From: Treponema sp. UBA4328
GTDB taxonomy: Bacteria > Spirochaetota > Spirochaetia > Treponematales > Treponemataceae
Assembly: GCA_002394465.1 (NCBI GenBank)
Contig: DGTU01000127.1
Location: 1 to 8,249, forward strand
DNA: 8,249 nt
Direction of reading: 5' to 3'
Each line of letters starts with the position of its first letter. The stretch's first letter is position 1. Below are positions 1 to 5,982 of this stretch, in pieces. The notes below the pieces were generated by a model, which was given only the letters and a program-made list of their open reading frames with translations, had not been told where the DNA came from and ran no database searches. A program made the translations under genes and the position numbers.

Positions 1-6
1 CGGGCG

Positions 7-22
7 TCCACATAACAAATAT
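7..22 (-). repeat. Left copy of imperfect direct repeat flanking intI; core-site-like
   Basis: The + strand reads TCCACATAACAAATAT. The copy at 1385-1400 reads TCCATGTAACAAATAT, so 14 of 16 bases agree and the last 10 are identical. On the minus strand this copy contains GTTATGT (16-10), one mismatch from the integron core consensus GTTRRRY. That orientation would place inserted cassettes to the left, beyond the window edge. The repeat is plain in the sequence; its role as an attI core is inference. Confidence 0.5.
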
Positions 23-33
23 TCTCCGTATCC

Positions 34-81
34 GCCGTAACTTTCCTGCTGACGTGGGGGTGTCGGCATAAGTGTTTGGGC
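34..81 (-). other. attC/attI-like imperfect palindrome downstream of intI
   Basis: The outer arms GCCGTAAC (34-41) and GTTTGGGC (74-81) pair at 6 of 8 positions. Unpaired 5-base spacers follow on each side (42-46 and 69-73). The inner arms TGCTGAC (47-53) and GTCGGCA (62-68) pair with one G-T mismatch around an 8-base loop. The order of outer arm, symmetric spacer, inner arm and loop is that of an attC site, and the minus-strand arm GTTACGGC resembles a core site with one extra base. At 48 bp it is shorter than most attC sites and the core boxes are imperfect. It lacks a T-run, so it is not an ordinary intrinsic terminator. Confidence 0.3.
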
Positions 82-159
82 TGATATCTGTCTCTCTATA
101 TTATCAGAACATAGGAATTTTTCAAGAAAGTTATGCGTATCCGTATAAGTTCAGGACTG

Positions 160-1377
160 TCAGAGAGTGTCGAGGGGACTTGTGATGCCGATTTCTTTTT
201 TATTGAGGACGTGGGTGTAGATCATGGTGGTGCGGATGTCTGAGTGACCGAGAAGTTCCTGTACTGAGCGGATGTCGGTACCACTTTCAAGGAGATGGGT
301 TGCAAAAGAATGGCGGAAGGTGTGGCAGGTTGCGTCTTTGATTATGCCTGCTTCGCGGACGGCGGTTTTTACGGCTTTCTGGAGAAGGCTTTCATCCATG
401 TGATGGCGTCCCTGCTGTCCGGTTGTTCCATTTACCCAGCGGTTCTTCTGCGGAAAGAGCCATTGCCAGCGGAATTCTTTTGCGGTGTCTGAAGACTGCC
501 TTGTACTTTCAGGCAGCTGTACTGCTCCCCAGCCGGCGGCGAGATCTTTATCGTGAAGGGATTTTACTTCCTTAATGTGTTCTTTGAGGGCGGGGATAAG
601 GGTTTGTGGAAGCATGACTCGGCGGTCTTTTCCTCCCTTGCCGGAACGTACGGTTATTTCACTGCGGTCAAAATCAATGTCGAGGACCCGCAGTGAGAGG
701 ACTTCGTTGAGGCGCATTCCCGTTCCATACATGAGCTGCGCTGCAAGCCGTTTGCCTCCGCTTAAGTTTGATATTACTGCTGCGACCTGTTCCTTTGTTA
801 AGACTGCCGGAACGTGCTTTTTGTGTTTTGCGTGAATGACGTCCTTTAAGTTGTCGGGATCCTCATGGCGTATGTTGCGGAAATAAAAGAGAAGGGCGGC
901 CATGGCCTGATTCTGTGTAGAAGGGCTTACGTGATCTTTTACTGCAAGTGAGGTGAGGAAGGCGTTAATCTGTTTCTGTCCTGAATTGATTAATTCTTTG
1001 CTTTTGGTTTTGAGGAAGCTTTTTACCCACGCACTGTAGGTCTGGACAGTGTGCGGACTGTAATGCCTTGCCTGAAGGGCTTCCGCGAGTTTCTGGATTT
1101 CCTGGTCAGCTGAGTCATCGGCCGTGTTCCTGGGAACGGCTGCTTCTGTGCACTGTGATGCATGTTCTTCTATATAATTAAACTGGCCGGTGGCGTAAAG
1201 GTTTTCAAGCAGTGCGGCCTGTGATGTTTTATTGTCTGGAATAAGCCAGAGTTTTTGCTCGTTGTTCCATATTCTGCCGGGGGTGTTTCGCACGGCGTTC
1301 AGCATTTCTTTATTAAATGTACCCGGGAAACTGACTGAAAAATACCTGTCACTGAAAGGTTTTATTACCACATTCAT
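160..1377 (-). CDS. intI: Integron integrase (IntI-type tyrosine recombinase)
   Basis: Site-specific recombinase expected to capture and shuffle gene cassettes between attI and attC sites. Numbered from the upstream ATG at 1389, it has an N-terminal extension (about 1-95), a SAM-like core-binding domain (about 96-175, with HYSPHTVQTYSAWV and ALLFYF) and a catalytic domain with R226, K251, H356, R359, H382 and nucleophile Y391. Residues about 278-312 (LHDKDLAAGWGAVQLP, then WQWLFP, then RHH at 328-330) match the additional domain that marks IntI and is absent from XerC/XerD. The C-terminus GITSPLDTL also resembles class 1 IntI. I chose the ATG at 1377 because GGAGG at 1387-1383 sits 5 bases before it; the ATG at 1389 contains that Shine-Dalgarno within its own reading frame. 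The frame is intact, so the enzyme is probably active. The gene diverges from the dcw operon and is unrelated to it. Integron type is well supported; activity and att sites are inferred. Confidence 0.9.
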   Translation of the reverse strand: MNVVIKPFSDRYFSVSFPGTFNKEMLNAVRNTPGRIWNNEQKLWLIPDNKTSQAALLENLYATGQFNYIEEHASQCTEAAVPRNTADDSADQEIQKLAEALQARHYSPHTVQTYSAWVKSFLKTKSKELINSGQKQINAFLTSLAVKDHVSPSTQNQAMAALLFYFRNIRHEDPDNLKDVIHAKHKKHVPAVLTKEQVAAVISNLSGGKRLAAQLMYGTGMRLNEVLSLRVLDIDFDRSEITVRSGKGGKDRRVMLPQTLIPALKEHIKEVKSLHDKDLAAGWGAVQLPESTRQSSDTAKEFRWQWLFPQKNRWVNGTTGQQGRHHMDESLLQKAVKTAVREAGIIKDATCHTFRHSFATHLLESGTDIRSVQELLGHSDIRTTMIYTHVLNKKEIGITSPLDTL

Positions 1378-1382
1378 ATATA

Positions 1383-1387
1383 CCTCC
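1383..1387 (-). promoter_or_regulatory. Ribosome binding site of intI
   Basis: GGAGG on the minus strand lies 5 bases before the ATG at 1377-1375. It decides the start: the longer in-frame ATG at 1389 overlaps this site and would lack a Shine-Dalgarno of its own. A weak -10-like TATATT lies just upstream on the same strand (about 1396-1401), but no convincing -35 element accompanies it. Confidence 0.75.
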
Positions 1388-1400
1388 ATGTAACAAATAT
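1385..1400 (-). repeat. Right copy of imperfect direct repeat flanking intI
   Basis: This copy has the same orientation as 7-22 and covers the start region of intI. On the minus strand it reads ATATTTGTTACATGGA, with GTTACAT one mismatch from GTTRRRY. The GGA overlaps the intI ribosome binding site, so the intI start codon lies about 20 bases after the GTT. This spacing resembles the start of a gene cassette. It could also be chance similarity in an A/T-rich stretch. Confidence 0.45.
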
Positions 1401-1520
1401 AGTAAAAAAACTGGCGGACGGCGAATTTTTTTGCGGCTTTTTTGTGAATTTTGTCTGCTTTAGAATCCAGAAAAAAATCAAAAAAAATAACAAAAACTTT
1501 ATTATCGGTTGAAAAGTGGG

Positions 1521-1548
1521 TTGACTTTATGAATTTTTAGGTTAAAAT
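1521..1548 (+). promoter_or_regulatory. Sigma-70-type promoter of the dcw operon
   Basis: TTGACT (1521-1526) is followed after 16 bases by TAAAAT (1543-1548). Each is one base from the -35 and -10 consensus. Transcription would begin near 1555, which places the MraZ-type repeats at the very start of the transcript and leaves a leader of less than 40 bases before mraZ. Confidence 0.75.
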
Positions 1549-1555
1549 GTTAATT

Positions 1556-1591
1556 AAGTGGGAAAAAGTGGAGTGAAGTGGTAAAAAGTGG
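1556..1591 (+). promoter_or_regulatory. MraZ operator: four AAGTGG repeats with 10-bp period
   Basis: AAGTGG occurs at 1556-1561, 1566-1571, 1576-1581 and 1586-1591, exactly one helical turn apart, with A/T-rich spacers. A fifth copy lies at 1514-1519, directly upstream of the -35 element. MraZ proteins are known to bind direct repeats with a GTGG/TGGG core in front of their own operon, so autoregulation is expected. The array runs from the likely transcription start up to the base before the ATG of mraZ. Confidence 0.85.
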
Positions 1592-1592
1592 T

Positions 1593-2048
1593 ATGGAACT
1601 TTTAACTGGCGAGTATCGCAATACTTTGGACGAGAAGGGAAGAATCCTTTTTCCGGCAAAGTTAAGGAACGAACTGTTCGGCGAAAGTGAAAAAAACGTC
1701 CTCATTGTTACCCAGTCATTCGACCGCTGTCTCTGGCTTTATACCGTTGACGAGTGGAAAAAACTTTCTTCCAAAATTATGGAAACTGCTTCTCCTTTCA
1801 ATAAGCAGAACCGTCTTGTTCTCAGGAGCCTGATTGCTCCGGCGCAGGAGGTCGAGCTTGATAAGGCCGGCAGGCTTTCTATTCCGCAGAGCCTCAGGGA
1901 TTATGCGGGTTTAACTAAGGATTGTTTAATTCTTGGAATTAACAGATATATGGAACTTTGGGATGCAGATGTTTATGCATCATACCTTGAGCAGAATGAA
2001 GAAGATCTCAAGGATGCTGCAGAGGCTCTGAGTGAAATAAGTTTCTGA
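1593..2048 (+). CDS. mraZ: Transcriptional regulator MraZ
   Basis: DNA-binding regulator of the dcw cluster, member of the AbrB-like superfamily that assembles into ring oligomers. Starting at ATG 1593 it has 151 residues, the normal length. The two signature half-repeats are visible: LDEKGRILFPAKLR (residues 12-25) and LDKAGRLSIPQSLR (89-102), each with the DxxxR motif. It is the first gene of the operon, and its expected binding repeats lie immediately upstream. The start is ambiguous. An in-frame GTG at 1578 would add five residues (MVKSG) and has GGAG four bases upstream, whereas ATG 1593 has no clear Shine-Dalgarno. I prefer ATG because family members usually begin two to five residues before the conserved glycine (MELLTG here). 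Family assignment is secure; self-repression is inferred from the operator. Confidence 0.95.
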   Translation: MELLTGEYRNTLDEKGRILFPAKLRNELFGESEKNVLIVTQSFDRCLWLYTVDEWKKLSSKIMETASPFNKQNRLVLRSLIAPAQEVELDKAGRLSIPQSLRDYAGLTKDCLILGINRYMELWDADVYASYLEQNEEDLKDAAEALSEISF

Positions 2049-2070
2049 TTTTTAAAGGCGGGTGGGTGTC

Positions 2071-3063
2071 GTGAAAATTGTTCATACTCCGGTTTTGCTG
2101 CAGGAGTGTCTTGATTATTTGTCTCCTGTTGGTGAACCGTTCGAGAATGACGCGTTTATGATTGATTCCACTCTTGGTGAAGGAGGGCATACAAATGCCT
2201 TTCTTCAGAAATTTCCGGGTCTGCGCGTAAAAGGTCTTGATGCTGACTGTACTATTCAGGCTAAAGCTAAGGAAAGGCTTGCGTGCTACGGAGACAGGGT
2301 TAGTTTTTTTAACGGGTGGTTCAACGATTTTTATGCTGACTATCCTGCTGATGCAAGAAAACCTGACCTTATTCTGTTTGACCTGGGAATCAGCGTTTAT
2401 CATTACGAAGAATCCGGGAGGGGATTTTCGTTCAGATATGACGAGCCGCTGGATATGCGCCTGAATTCAAATGAGGGTGAAAATGCAGCGGATATCGTCA
2501 ATGAAATGAAGGAAGAAGAGCTTGCAAATCTGATTTATTTGTACAGCGATGAAAAGTTCAGCAGAAGGATTGCCCGTGCGATTGTACAGGCAAGAAGCGG
2601 TGGGAAGATAGTCTCGTCAAAACAACTGGCTGAGATTATCTGGAATGCTGTTCCGGGTAATTACCGTTATGGTCAGATTCATCCGGCAACGAGAACTTTT
2701 CAGTCGCTGCGGATTGCAGTTAACAGCGAGCTCAGAAGGCTTCCTTCGGCACTTCACAGTGCATTTAATGTCCTTAAGACTGGTGGGAAAATGGGCGTGA
2801 TTACGTTTCATTCGCTTGAGGACAGAATTGTAAAAAACTATTTCAAAAACCTTGGTAAGCGGTGCGTGTGCCCTCCGGAACAGGCTGTGTGTACCTGCGG
2901 CGGAGAGCCGTGTGCCGAAATCCTTACCAGAAAACCTGTGTGTCCGACGGATGAGGAGATTAAAACAAATTCTCCGAGCAGAAGTGCGAAACTCAGGGTA
3001 GTGCGTAAAATCAGGGATGCCGGTGAGAGGCATCTCATGAATATTGAAAGCGAGGCCATGTAA
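2071..3063 (+). CDS. rsmH: 16S rRNA (cytosine(1402)-N4)-methyltransferase RsmH
   Basis: SAM-dependent methyltransferase (formerly MraW) that methylates N4 of C1402 in the decoding centre of 16S rRNA. With the GTG start at 2071 it has 330 residues. Visible motifs are HTPVLL (5-10), the SAM-binding DSTLGEGGH (32-40), DLGIS (104-108), RGFSF (117-121), DMR (128-130), HPATRTFQSLR (204-214) and ITFHSLEDR (244-252). Near the C-terminus Cys265, 267, 274 and 276 form a CxC...CxC cluster that is common in the family, and Cys281 is close by. An earlier in-frame GTG at 2062 would add MGV. I prefer 2071 because family members start a few residues before the HxxVL motif and a G-rich stretch (GGGTGGG, 2060-2066) precedes it. 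It lies 22 bases after mraZ. The stop overlaps the next start by one base (TAATG). Confidence 0.95.
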   Translation: MKIVHTPVLLQECLDYLSPVGEPFENDAFMIDSTLGEGGHTNAFLQKFPGLRVKGLDADCTIQAKAKERLACYGDRVSFFNGWFNDFYADYPADARKPDLILFDLGISVYHYEESGRGFSFRYDEPLDMRLNSNEGENAADIVNEMKEEELANLIYLYSDEKFSRRIARAIVQARSGGKIVSSKQLAEIIWNAVPGNYRYGQIHPATRTFQSLRIAVNSELRRLPSALHSAFNVLKTGGKMGVITFHSLEDRIVKNYFKNLGKRCVCPPEQAVCTCGGEPCAEILTRKPVCPTDEEIKTNSPSRSAKLRVVRKIRDAGERHLMNIESEAM

Positions 3064-3374
3064 TGAAGATTAATTCTGGTGAAAAATCTAAAAGAAGCCA
3101 GCTTGTCATGATGTTTGCTGCTGCCGTCGGTATTCCGCTGCTGTTTGCCCTTTATGAGGTTAAGGCACATGATTTTAAGGTTGAAGAAGAAAATGTCATT
3201 GCACTTGAAAGAAAGCAGTCTGAGCTTGTTGAGGATAACAAGCAATTAATAGAAGAAATAAGCGTTCTGTCGGCTTCGGAAAGGATTGAAAGGCTTGCTG
3301 AAAACGAACTTGGAATGCACAAGGCATCTACTGATGAGATTGTCAGAGTTGAAATAAAGGATGAGCAGAAATAA
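3063..3374 (+). CDS. ftsL: Cell division protein FtsL-like
   Basis: Small bitopic membrane protein of 103 residues, probably the FtsL component of the FtsQ-FtsL-FtsB divisome subcomplex that activates FtsW-driven septal synthesis. A short basic cytoplasmic tail (about 1-13) precedes one hydrophobic segment (about 14-33). A charged heptad-rich stretch (about 37-73) is likely a coiled coil. It ends with SASERIERLAENELGM (70-85), which resembles the conserved C-terminal part of FtsL/DivIC. The sequence family is weakly conserved, so FtsL rests on architecture plus position between rsmH and the wall-synthesis genes; DivIC/FtsB is the alternative. GAGG at 3052-3055 is its ribosome binding site. 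It overlaps both neighbours by one base (TAATG), suggesting translational coupling. In many bacteria ftsI follows ftsL; here it is absent. Confidence 0.8.
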   Translation: MKINSGEKSKRSQLVMMFAAAVGIPLLFALYEVKAHDFKVEEENVIALERKQSELVEDNKQLIEEISVLSASERIERLAENELGMHKASTDEIVRVEIKDEQK

Positions 3375-4816
3375 TGTGTGATACTCTTTTGACACTGGAT
3401 GAGGTTCTCGAAGCTACGGGCGGTTCCCTGATGGAAAACGGCGCTGACAGGAATGCTTTCTGTTTTACCGGTGTTGTTACTGACAGCCGCAATGTATGCG
3501 AAAAAAGCCTTTTTGTTCCTCTTATCGGTGAGTTTCAGGACGGTCATGCATATATTCCTCAGGCGCTGCAGAAGGGTGCTTCCGTTGTCTTTGTTGCCGA
3601 AAGTGCTTATACAGGTAAGGAAGAAGAATGCAGGTGCCTTTCGTCAAAAAAAGACGGCGTTTTCTTTGTAATCGTTAAAAATACCCTGACGGCGCTGCAG
3701 GATATTGCTGAAAAATACGTAAGCAATTTTCCGTCACTTATAAGGGTTTCAATTACCGGTTCAAGCGGAAAAACAACTACAAAAGAAATTCTTGCTTCAA
3801 TCCTGAGGCAGAAATTTAACCTTGTCTGCAATAAGGGTAACCTTAACAGTGAAACCGGGCTTCCGCTTTCATGCTTTGAAATCCGTAAGGAACATGAAGC
3901 TGCCCTGCTTGAAATGGGTATGAACCGCGAAAATGAAATCGGTGAAATTGCGAAGGTTTTTAAGCCTGAATATGCCGGAATCACTAATATCGGTACTGCA
4001 CATGTCGGAATGCTCGGCAGCCGTGAAAATATCGCCCGTGAAAAGAAAAAGATTTTTACATACATAGATTCTGACGGAGTCTGCGTCATTCCGTATGAGG
4101 ATGATTTTGCTGCTTTCCTTTCAGAAGACGTTAAAGGAAAAGTCGTTTATTTCGGTAAAGGTGTAAGCGGCAACGGAATTGAATTTGTAACGGATGACGG
4201 AATTAACGGTACTTTCTTTAAAATTGACGGTGAAGAAGTTCACCTTAAAATTCCGGGAAAATATAACTATAACGATACTCTTCTTGCAGTTGAAATTGCC
4301 CGCAAGCTCGGCCTTACTCCTTCTCAGATTAAAAAGGGAATTGAGGAAGTAAAGCCTCTCGGCGGAAGAAGCAATATTATCCGCGGAAAATATACTATTC
4401 TTGAAGACTGTTATAATGCCAATCCGGATTCAATGGAAAAGTCACTGGAATTTGCCGGTGATTTGAGCGTTAGTGGAAAAAAGATTTTTGTTATTGGTGA
4501 CATGAAGGAACTTGGTGAAGAATCTTGTCAGGCTCACAGAAAAGCAGGTCAGCTGGCTGTTAAAGGCGGCGCTCAGATGATTGTTTTTGTGGGAAATGAG
4601 ATGATTGAAGGGTTCACTGCAGCACAGGAGCTGAGTCAAAATAACAGAAATCTTCGCCTTAGTTATTATGAAAAATACGGTGACGGGGACATCAAAAATA
4701 TCGCTGCCGAAATATCAGGTTTTGCCTCTGAAGGTGATTTCATTCTCCTTAAGGCAAGTCACAGCGTTTCACTGGAGCGCCTTATTCCTCTGCTTGAGGA
4801 GGTTAAAGGACAGTAA
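3374..4816 (+). CDS. murF: UDP-N-acetylmuramoyl-tripeptide--D-alanyl-D-alanine ligase MurF
   Basis: Cytoplasmic ATP-dependent ligase that adds D-Ala-D-Ala to UDP-MurNAc-tripeptide, the last step of the soluble peptidoglycan precursor. It has 480 residues, a normal length. The N-terminal substrate domain includes DSRNVCEKSLFVPL (37-50). The central ATPase domain has the P-loop TGSSGKTTT (128-136), NKGNLNSETGLP (153-164) and EMGMNRENEIGEI (180-192), followed by TNIGTAHVG (204-212). The C-terminal domain has DCYNANPDSM (345-354) and GDMKELGEES (375-384). One oddity: the late KGSR-type motif of MurF reads KASH at 460-463. The order of motifs and the YNANP segment favour MurF over MurE. It overlaps ftsL and ftsW by one base each. 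AAAGGA at 3356-3361 is a weak, rather distant ribosome binding site, consistent with coupling to ftsL translation. Confidence 0.95.
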   Translation: MCDTLLTLDEVLEATGGSLMENGADRNAFCFTGVVTDSRNVCEKSLFVPLIGEFQDGHAYIPQALQKGASVVFVAESAYTGKEEECRCLSSKKDGVFFVIVKNTLTALQDIAEKYVSNFPSLIRVSITGSSGKTTTKEILASILRQKFNLVCNKGNLNSETGLPLSCFEIRKEHEAALLEMGMNRENEIGEIAKVFKPEYAGITNIGTAHVGMLGSRENIAREKKKIFTYIDSDGVCVIPYEDDFAAFLSEDVKGKVVYFGKGVSGNGIEFVTDDGINGTFFKIDGEEVHLKIPGKYNYNDTLLAVEIARKLGLTPSQIKKGIEEVKPLGGRSNIIRGKYTILEDCYNANPDSMEKSLEFAGDLSVSGKKIFVIGDMKELGEESCQAHRKAGQLAVKGGAQMIVFVGNEMIEGFTAAQELSQNNRNLRLSYYEKYGDGDIKNIAAEISGFASEGDFILLKASHSVSLERLIPLLEEVKGQ

Positions 4817-5982
4817 TGACCGATTTTAACTTCTTCAATGAAAGGCCCCTGCATAAATACAGGAAAAGTGACCCGCTGCTTATTATCCTTACGATTCTTC
4901 TGACGGGAATGGGGCTTGTTACCCTGTATTTTGCATCAGTGGATTTTGCTTCACTCAGGCATAATGATCCGCTTTTTTACGTTAAAAAGCAGGTTGTTCC
5001 GTGCCTGGTCGGACTCGGGGCCCTCGGTATTTTTTCAGTTGTTAAAATCGAAGCCGTAAGGCGCCTTCTGATGGTCATGTCGCTTTTTGTAATTCTCCTG
5101 TGTATTCTGACACTGATTACCGGAAGTGATAACAATACTGTTGCACAGAGATGGCTTGTTATTCCCGGAATTAACGTAAGCCTTCAGCCTTCAGAATTCG
5201 TTAAGTTTGTTCTTGTGCTTTATCTTGCGAACCAGTTTGACAAACAGGAAAGCCTGCTCAACAGGGAAGAATCAAGCGTTCTCCCGGCTGTAACGGGACT
5301 TATTGTTTTTTCTGCACTGGTTATCGTTAATGATTTTTCTACGGGATTTTTAATCCTATGCTGCGGAATCGTAATGTTTTTTGCCTGCGGTTCAAAGCTC
5401 CTGTGGCTCATGCCGTTTTCAGTAATTGCGCTTCCGCTTTCTGCACTGCTGATTTTCTCGAAAAGTTACCGTGTAGAAAGAATCATAAACTTTCTCTCAC
5501 CGGGGAAAAACCTGAGTGACGGGAACCTTCAGCCGATGAGGGCAAATGCTGCCATTGCAAGTGCAGGATTTTTCGGAAGCGGTCTTGGAACCGGAATTGA
5601 AAAGGCAAGCTTTATCCCTGAGGTCAGTTCGGACTATATTTTTGCGGGCTGGACTGAAGCAATGGGATTTTTTGGTGTTGTAATTTACATGATTCTTCTT
5701 GCGGTTTTTGCCTGGAGAATCTTTTACTGTGCGTTCACGTGTTACGACCGCTTTGCTTCGTATGCGTGCTTTGGATTCGGGCTTCTGATCGTTGCCCAGT
5801 CCCTGGTGAATATTGCCGTTGTTGCAGGAATTTTACCTTCAACCGGTATTCCGCTTCCGTTTTTTTCTGCGGGCGGTTCATCAATCGTTGTCGTACTTGC
5901 AATGTGCGGCTTCGTTATAAATGCGTCAAGAATAGAAAAAAAAGAATATGAAACAAAAGTCGAGGATGTTGTTTATGAGTGA
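4816..5982 (+). CDS. ftsW: Septal peptidoglycan polymerase FtsW (SEDS family)
   Basis: Polytopic membrane glycosyltransferase of the SEDS family that polymerises lipid II at the septum with a class B PBP partner. It has 388 residues and about ten hydrophobic segments from residue 20 to 369. Family landmarks are QRWLVIPGINVSLQPSEFVKF (111-131), an FGSGLGTG/IEKASFIPEV stretch (253-270), the presumed catalytic aspartate D273 in SSDYIFA, and AGILPSTGIPLPFFSAGGSS (337-356). The usual EPDFGT motif is changed to VNDFST at 171-176. RodA is the main alternative by sequence; its place between murF and ftsQ/ftsA/ftsZ favours FtsW. AAAGGA (4805-4810) lies 5 bases before the start. The 3' end overlaps ftsQ by 8 bases. 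Its likely partner FtsI is not in the window. Confidence 0.92.
   Translation: MTDFNFFNERPLHKYRKSDPLLIILTILLTGMGLVTLYFASVDFASLRHNDPLFYVKKQVVPCLVGLGALGIFSVVKIEAVRRLLMVMSLFVILLCILTLITGSDNNTVAQRWLVIPGINVSLQPSEFVKFVLVLYLANQFDKQESLLNREESSVLPAVTGLIVFSALVIVNDFSTGFLILCCGIVMFFACGSKLLWLMPFSVIALPLSALLIFSKSYRVERIINFLSPGKNLSDGNLQPMRANAAIASAGFFGSGLGTGIEKASFIPEVSSDYIFAGWTEAMGFFGVVIYMILLAVFAWRIFYCAFTCYDRFASYACFGFGLLIVAQSLVNIAVVAGILPSTGIPLPFFSAGGSSIVVVLAMCGFVINASRIEKKEYETKVEDVVYE
5962..5965 (+). promoter_or_regulatory. Ribosome binding site deciding the ftsQ start
   Basis: GAGG lies inside the end of ftsW, 9 bases before the ATG at 5975. In-frame ATGs at 5948 and 5966 are upstream of this site or touch it, so they are poorer starts. 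Confidence 0.65.

Larger units (their letters stand above)
1..159. other. Non-coding region downstream of intI, candidate integron recombination region
   Basis: I find no gene here. Core-site-like sequences are GTTATGT (minus, 16-10), GTTACGG (minus, 41-35) and GTTATGC (plus, 130-136). The octamer CGTATCCG occurs twice in direct orientation (27-34 and 136-143). GCATAAC (minus, 136-130) could pair with GTTATGT (minus, 16-10), which would define a 127-bp attC-sized element starting 24 bases after the intI stop, but its inner arms are asymmetric. None of these boxes fits GTTRRRY exactly, so att function is a hypothesis. Confidence 0.35.

Noticed and set aside
47..68. Intrinsic terminator of intI at the TGCTGAC/GTCGGCA hairpin
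   Set aside because: No T-run follows on either strand, so the hairpin fits an att-type palindrome better than a terminator.
295..835. Open frames on the + strand opposite intI (295-492 and 575-835)
   Set aside because: They lie wholly inside the well-supported intI gene on the other strand, show no recognisable motif and have no ribosome binding site.
160..1377. XerC/XerD housekeeping recombinase, since dif-type recombinases are common near conserved genes
   Set aside because: The protein is about 100 residues longer than XerC/D, carries the IntI-specific insertion before the HxxR box, and ends like IntI.
1424..1500. Terminator or small RNA in the A/T-rich divergent spacer
   Set aside because: There are T- and A-runs but no stable GC stem next to them, and no conserved RNA shape can be recognised.
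2008..3547. Minus-strand open frames across mraZ, rsmH and ftsL (2008-2403, 2617-3033, 2838-3245, 3152-3547)
   Set aside because: All are antisense to genes with clear family motifs, and they overlap one another in incompatible frames.
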